In this document: positions 12,079 to 15,092 of the stretch, piece by piece
Layout of the letters: every line of letters begins with the position of its first letter
Numbering within the stretch: the first letter of the stretch is position 1
NCBI GenBank assembly: GCA_034428935.1
Contig: DAOUHB010000153.1
Location: 1-15,092, forward strand
Origin: JAAYZQ01 sp034428935
Lineage (GTDB): Bacteria; Chloroflexota; Anaerolineae; JAAYZQ01
Length of the DNA stretch: 15,092 bases
Reading direction: 5' to 3'
Position numbers and translations under genes: made by a program
The notes under the pieces: model-generated
The model's database searches: none
Seen by the model: only the letters and a program-made list of their open reading frames with translations
Told to the model about the DNA's origin: nothing

Positions 12079-12756
12079 CTACGGCGGCGGGAGCTGGCCG
12101 ACGGCCCAGGGCGCCAGGACGATGCGCTGGTCGATCATCCGGTAAAAGCCCTCGTGCTGCAGTTGGCTGAGGCAGGCGCTCACCGTGGCGCGGTTGGCGC
12201 CGACGAGCTTGGCCAGCTCCTCGTGGGTGAGGCGCATGTCGATGGCAACCCCGGCATAGGTCACCCGGCCGTACTTGCCGGCCAGCTGCAGCAGAACAAG
12301 CTGCAGTTGCCCGCGCACGTCCTCAAAGCTCTGGCTGATCAGCTCCTCGGTGAACAGCCGCACCCGCGCAGCCAGGTTGGCCAGGAGCGCCCGCGCCAGG
12401 GAGGGTTGGCGGTCCAGCAGCTCTTCCAAGCCTGTGCCTTCGATCTGGTAGGCCTCGACCTCGGCGCTAAAGGCTTCGGCGCTTTCCAAATGGGGGCAGC
12501 CCAGGTAGAAGGGCACATCGCCCACCAGATCCCCGGCGCCCGCAATCAGGAGGGTCTTTTCCCGGCCGTTCGGGGAGAGGACAAAGGTTCGCACCCGCCC
12601 GGCGTAGAGGAAGAAGAAGCAGCCGGCCGGGTCGTCCTGGCAACAGAGCCTCTCGCCGCGGCCGTAGCGCCGCCGGGAGACGCCCGCCGCCCGTTGGGCC
12701 AGCGCCTCCAGCGTCGCTTCAAGCGTGTCTGCCAGCGAGTCCCTGTCGATCTCCAC
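12079..12756 (-). CDS. Crp/Fnr-family transcription regulator
   Basis: A 225-residue protein. Residues 1-115 form a cyclic-nucleotide-binding-like sensor barrel (RYGRGERLCCQDDPAGCFFFLYAGRVRTF; GDLVGDVPFYLG), then the long dimer helix (about 115-145) and a C-terminal winged helix with LTHEELAKLVGANRATVSACLSQLQHEG (176-203). In the recognition helix the Crp residues R-E-T-V-x-R become R189-A190-T-V-S-A194, so only the first Arg is kept and site specificity should differ from TGTGA. Cys38, Cys39, Cys46 and Cys87 lie in the sensor domain, which could mean redox or ligand sensing but shows no Fnr-type N-terminal cluster motif. The start is a GTG at 12754-12756 just behind a TATAAT box; no good ribosome site is visible. 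It probably activates the adjacent methyl-transfer operon. Ligand unknown. Confidence 0.88.
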   Translation of the reverse strand: MEIDRDSLADTLEATLEALAQRAAGVSRRRYGRGERLCCQDDPAGCFFFLYAGRVRTFVLSPNGREKTLLIAGAGDLVGDVPFYLGCPHLESAEAFSAEVEAYQIEGTGLEELLDRQPSLARALLANLAARVRLFTEELISQSFEDVRGQLQLVLLQLAGKYGRVTYAGVAIDMRLTHEELAKLVGANRATVSACLSQLQHEGFYRMIDQRIVLAPWAVGQLPPP

Positions 12757-12775
12757 AATGTTGATCCCGCAGCGT

Positions 12776-12805
12776 ATTATACCCTACCCCTGTACATCCC
12801 GGCAA
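12776..12805 (-). promoter_or_regulatory. Promoter of the Crp/Fnr regulator gene
   Basis: On the minus strand TTGCCG (12805-12800) and a perfect TATAAT (12781-12776) are separated by 18 bases. The predicted start near 12769 leaves a leader of only about 13 bases before the GTG codon, so translation may be inefficient. No copy of the 16-base palindrome is seen here. Confidence 0.55.
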
Positions 12806-12891
12806 GGCACCGGCGCAGTCGGGCTTCGGGAGAGATTATGTCACCTTTTGGTGGCAAAGCGCCGACCACGAACGAGCGCTGGTGGGCTCGT

Positions 12892-13119
12892 TCATCGGTC
12901 AGGTACCAGGGGGAATGCAAGCGGCACAAACCCACCGCGGCAGGGCAAAGATCGCGGCGACACGCCCTTCTCCAGGCGGAAGGCAGCCACGTAGGCCTCC
13001 AGTTCCACCACGCCATTTTCAGGAAGCTCGAGCTTCCCCGAAGGTGAGAGCTGCCATCCCCAGGCCCCCGCTAGCCAATCTCCGGCACTCGCACCTTCCT
13101 GATTCTCTAGTTTGGCCAT
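12892..13119 (-). CDS. Hypothetical 75-residue protein or remnant
   Basis: A minus-strand open frame with a plausible amino-acid composition (MAKLENQEGASAGDWLAGAW; SGKLELPENGVVELEAYVAA), lying in the otherwise gene-poor stretch 12806-13232. The middle looks protein-like, while the end (after about residue 55) is Pro/Cys/Arg-rich like non-coding sequence. The ribosome site is weak. I recognise no family. It may be a decayed gene. Confidence 0.25.
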   Translation of the reverse strand: MAKLENQEGASAGDWLAGAWGWQLSPSGKLELPENGVVELEAYVAAFRLEKGVSPRSLPCRGGFVPLAFPLVPDR

Positions 13120-13184
13120 CTGATCTCGCTCATCGACTCCGGCTTGACCAGCTTTGCCCTGGGCGTCTACTCTACCAGTGCACC

Positions 13185-13212
13185 GGGGCGGCGAATGCGC
13201 ATCCGCCGCCCC
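13185..13212. repeat. GC-rich 28-base palindrome
   Basis: GGGGCGGCG (13185-13193) and CGCCGCCCC (13204-13212) flank ATGCGCAT, itself a palindrome, leaving one A/C mismatch in an otherwise complete 28-base inverted repeat. It lies 20 bases from the metG KMSKS remnant and could be a bidirectional terminator or REP element. Confidence 0.6.
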
Positions 13213-13232
13213 ACCCCAGGAGGACGCCGGAG

Positions 13233-13277
13233 GCCGCGGCTCTTGCTAAACTTGCCCCCGCGAAAGTTGAGGTATTC
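13233..13277 (-). pseudogene. metG: metG remnant carrying the KMSKS-loop segment
   Basis: Exactly 45 bases encode EYLNFRGGKFSKSRG on the minus strand, the KMSKS active-site loop of methionyl-tRNA synthetase. The bases match 14820-14864 at 40 of 45 positions, and all five differences are third-codon changes that keep the peptide identical. Similarity ends abruptly on both sides, so only this shard of a diverged metG copy remains. Confidence 0.7.
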
Positions 13278-13424
13278 GTGGTCACAATGCACGAATTCCG
13301 TTCGCTCTGACTACGCGACTGGTGATCTCCCAAGCCATAATGCGATAGGAGACTGCTTGTCAGGCTGCGGCAGTCTGGGATAGCCGTAAGCCAGTAGCCG
13401 GGGAAAACGAATCGTCCCCGAGAT

Positions 13425-13757
13425 TCACAACCCGTAGGGAGGTGAATCGAGGCCCAGAGCGAAGGCAATCGCCTGATTCACCTCTTCCATTCTTTCGGTG
13501 GGGAGGTAGGCGATCAAAGACCCCAACTTGTGCATTGGAACCGTCTGGATGTTGTCCATGTTTGCTGCGCAGTCCGTGAGCAGTCCATCGTCTGGAGACA
13601 GGAAAACTTCGGATGGTATGTCACGGATAGTCGTCGTGATCGGTGCAACGGTAAGGGCATTCAAGAAACCGATGGCTGAGTTTCGAGTCAAAATGAGCAC
13701 CGGGCGGCGCTTGTCCGGTGCCTGGAAGGTATACCACCGAACCTCACCGCGTCTCAT
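13425..13757 (-). CDS. MazF/PemK-family toxin (endoribonuclease)
   Basis: A 110-residue protein of standard MazF length and fold: start MRRGEVRWYTF, then DKRRPVLILTRNSAIGFLNA, the conserved VAPITTTIRDIPSEVFL and NMDNIQTVPMHKLGSLIAYL. The Arg of the KRRPVLIL segment and the Thr of APITTT correspond to catalytic positions of MazF enzymes, which cut mRNA at short motifs and arrest growth. Its ATG overlaps the antitoxin stop by four bases (ATGA), the typical coupled arrangement. Complete and apparently functional. The cleavage motif cannot be predicted. Confidence 0.93.
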   Translation of the reverse strand: MRRGEVRWYTFQAPDKRRPVLILTRNSAIGFLNALTVAPITTTIRDIPSEVFLSPDDGLLTDCAANMDNIQTVPMHKLGSLIAYLPTERMEEVNQAIAFALGLDSPPYGL

Positions 13758-13987
13758 GATGCACCCCAGGCCTGCTCAACTTCCCATACGTCAAACTCCC
13801 CAGGCTCCACAGGATGGCGGGCATAGCCTTCGGCGTGTTTCTTCTCCATTTCGGCTATGGCGTACCGTTGCAGAGCGAGTTCCAAAGCCTCGCGAATATA
13901 GGCAGAGCGGGTCGTCTTCAAGGTTTGGACCACTTCATCTACCTCGGCCAACAAAGGTTCATCAATTGTCATCTGAATAGTCTTCAC
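13754..13987 (-). CDS. Ribbon-helix-helix (CopG-like) antitoxin
   Basis: A 77-residue protein starting VKTIQMTIDEPLLAEVDEVV, the ribbon-helix-helix DNA-binding motif (strand KTIQMTI, helices LLAEVDEVVQTL and RSAYIREALELALQRY). The C-terminal tail (about 52-77, HPVEPGEFDVWEVEQAWGAS) is acidic and aromatic, as expected for the part that wraps the MazF partner. I chose the GTG at 13985-13987, which has AGGAG just upstream and matches the usual start of such antitoxins. An ATG four codons earlier (13997-13999) is possible but lacks a ribosome site. As a repressor it should bind the operator in its own promoter, alone and with the toxin. Confidence 0.9.
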   Translation of the reverse strand: MKTIQMTIDEPLLAEVDEVVQTLKTTRSAYIREALELALQRYAIAEMEKKHAEGYARHPVEPGEFDVWEVEQAWGAS

Positions 13988-14021
13988 GGGTCTCCTCATC
14001 TAGATGTTGATTCTGATACAC

Positions 14022-14050
14022 ATTATACTCAACATTGAGCCATGAGTCAA
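14022..14050 (-). promoter_or_regulatory. Toxin-antitoxin promoter with embedded operator
   Basis: On the minus strand TTGACT (14050-14045) and TATAAT (14027-14022) are spaced by 17 bases. Between them an inverted repeat CTCAA-CA-TTGAG (14028-14039) fills the spacer, the expected position for an autorepressor site. A second palindrome, CATCTAGATG (13997-14006), covers the alternative ATG of the antitoxin gene. Confidence 0.75.
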
Positions 14051-14108
14051 ATCAGTCTCTACGCCAGGTCGAACTGTCAAATCCCCCGCAAGCCCTGATT
14101 GACAGCAA

Positions 14109-14134
14109 TGAGCCGGGGCGTGCACCCCGGCTCA
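14109..14134 (-). terminator. Hairpin after the metG pseudogene
   Basis: TGAGCCGGGG (14109-14118) pairs perfectly with CCCCGGCTCA (14125-14134) around a six-base loop, 26 bases after the metG stop. The T tract on the minus strand is weak (ATTGCTGT). A related hairpin with the same neighbouring CTGATTTCC is at 4733-4758. Confidence 0.6.
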
Positions 14135-14160
14135 CTGATTTCCTGAATCCCCGCTCTCGG

Positions 14161-14864
14161 CTATCCCGCCAGCCGCGAGTACTCCTCCTCGATCACGCTC
14201 TCGTTGAGCTTCTTGAACAGCGGCGCGTGGCTCCGCGTCTCCTCCTGGTACTCCACCACCTGCTGCGTGCCAAAGAGCTGCCCCTCATACCCCAGGTGCT
14301 CGCGCCGCTGGCGAGCCTCTGCGCCGTGTGCGGCACGCAGAACGTCGGCGCCAGGATCGTCTTCAGGCAGTCCACGGCGCGCACGCTGCGCGTGACGTAC
14401 ACGTTCGTCTCCGCCGCCTGCCGGTCCTCCTTGATCTGGAACCAGGGCGCCTTGCGGTCCAGGTAGCCATTGGCCTCGCGGGCGAGGCCGATGGCCTCGC
14501 CCAGGGCGGCGCGGAACTTGCAGGCGTTGTACAGCGCGCCCACCGTCTCGAACCCGGCCTCGACCCGGGACAGAAGCGCCCGGTCCTCAGCGTCGAGCTC
14601 GCCCGGCTCGGGCACCTTGCCCTCAAAGCGCTTGTAAGCAAAGCTTAGCATGCGGTTGGCGAGGTTGCCCCACGTCGCCACCAGCTCGTTGTTGTTCCGC
14701 TCGACGAAATCCTCCCACGAGAACTCGGTATCGCGGGTCTCGGGCGCCGTAGCGGTCAGGTAGTAGCGCAGGGGGTCCGGGTCGTAGCGGCTGAGGAAGT
14801 AGGGCACGTCGACTGCCGCGCCGCGGCTCTTGCTGAACTTACCTCCTCGGAAGTTGAGGTATTC
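14161..14864 (-). pseudogene. metG: Methionyl-tRNA synthetase, N-terminal half missing and frameshifted
   Basis: Homology begins abruptly with EYLNFRGGKFSKSRG, preceded directly by an in-frame TAA (14865-14867). It continues through VDVPYFLSRYDPDPLRYYL and the anticodon-binding domain (NNNELVATWGNLANRMLSF, KAPWFQIKEDRQAAET, SVRAVDCLKTILAPTF, VPHTAQRL). Near 14310 the frame shifts: the family sequence EHLGYEGQLFGTQQVVEYQE, RSHAPLFKKLNESVIEEEYS and RLAG is found in another frame and ends at the stop 14161-14163. The Rossmann catalytic core with the HIGH motif is absent, so this cannot charge tRNA. The cell must have another metG. A copy of the KMSKS segment lies at 13233-13277 and of the tail at 4878-4910. 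Confidence 0.85.
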
Positions 14865-14867
14865 TTA

Positions 14868-15092
14868 GACACGGGGTACAAAAGCTGTATTGGGCTTGTG
14901 AGCCAAACGGCGCAAGAACTCGTCTGGAGGAGGGACCAGATCCGTTTACGTTGACGTCGCGGTTGATTATTGCTCCGGCCAGGCTTGGCTGCCCGGTTCT
15001 GACAATGCCCGCAGTTCACGAGGCGCACAGTTTTTCCTGCAACCAAAGGTTGATCAAAGTCTCTGTTGACACACCTTGCTGGCGTGCTCGAC
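14868..15092. other. No recognisable gene at the right edge
   Basis: About 225 bases upstream of the metG truncation point. A minus-strand frame open from the right edge through about 14870 includes VAGKTVRLVNCGHCQNRAAK with a CxxC pair, which might be the edge of a transposase or another truncated gene, but I cannot match it to a family. MetRS sequence that should precede the KMSKS segment is not found here. Confidence 0.3.

Noticed and set aside
12064..13047. 327-codon plus-strand frame opposite the Crp/Fnr regulator
   Set aside because: It is antisense to a protein with a recognisable sensor barrel and helix-turn-helix, and is low-complexity in composition.
14193..14807. Intact short MetRS-like protein with a novel C-terminus
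   Set aside because: The novel C-terminus is the out-of-frame reading of a normal MetRS tail, which is found in another frame, so this is a frameshifted fragment.
13233..14864. Simple integrative element flanked by 45-base att repeats
   Set aside because: The metG 3' half lies between the repeats and the 5' half is at neither side, and no integrase is visible; kept only as a possibility under findings.

Overview
The window is GC-rich and reads like accessory chromosome from an anaerobic or facultative environmental bacterium. The cold-shock protein plus RRM pair, the ABC-2 type exporter and the corrinoid methyl-transfer genes would fit Chloroflexota, but that placement is inference from protein style, not a search result. 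No tRNA, rRNA or CRISPR array was seen.

Bases 1-5279 are a mosaic of gene remnants around a few intact genes. From the left there is a 5'-truncated CheR methyltransferase (-), a strong hairpin region, and an intact cold-shock/RRM RNA-chaperone operon (+) with a very good sigma-70 promoter and an intrinsic terminator inside its leader. Next come a PAS-GAF sensor pseudogene (+; in-frame amber codon and lost 3' end), a truncated small membrane protein, and an ABC exporter permease whose ATPase partner has lost its Walker A half (-). A short metG tail and a palindromic insert follow, then about 370 bases with no recognisable gene.

Bases 5280-12756 hold the coherent part, all on the minus strand. 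It is a corrinoid-dependent methyl-transfer (demethylation) operon with its likely regulator upstream. In transcription order: Crp/Fnr-type regulator; UroD-family methyltransferase 2; corrinoid protein 2; corrinoid protein 1; UroD-family methyltransferase 1; MtrH-like methyltransferase; and a [2Fe-2S]/ASKHA reductive activator of corrinoid proteins (RamA-like). The expected flow is: the UroD-type enzymes move a methyl group from a substrate to the corrinoid proteins, the MtrH-like enzyme passes it to a folate- or pterin-type C1 carrier, and the activator rescues oxidised Co(II). A 16-bp palindrome, TGTCGCCTGGGCGACA, of Crp-site size sits about 41 bases upstream of the predicted start of the operon transcript.

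Bases 12757-15092 are again decayed: a doubtful small ORF, a GC-rich palindrome, a 45-base metG KMSKS remnant, an intact CopG-like/MazF-like toxin-antitoxin pair with its own promoter and candidate operator, and a larger metG pseudogene lacking its N-terminal half and carrying a frameshift. Three separate metG remnants in one window are the main sign of its rearrangement history.
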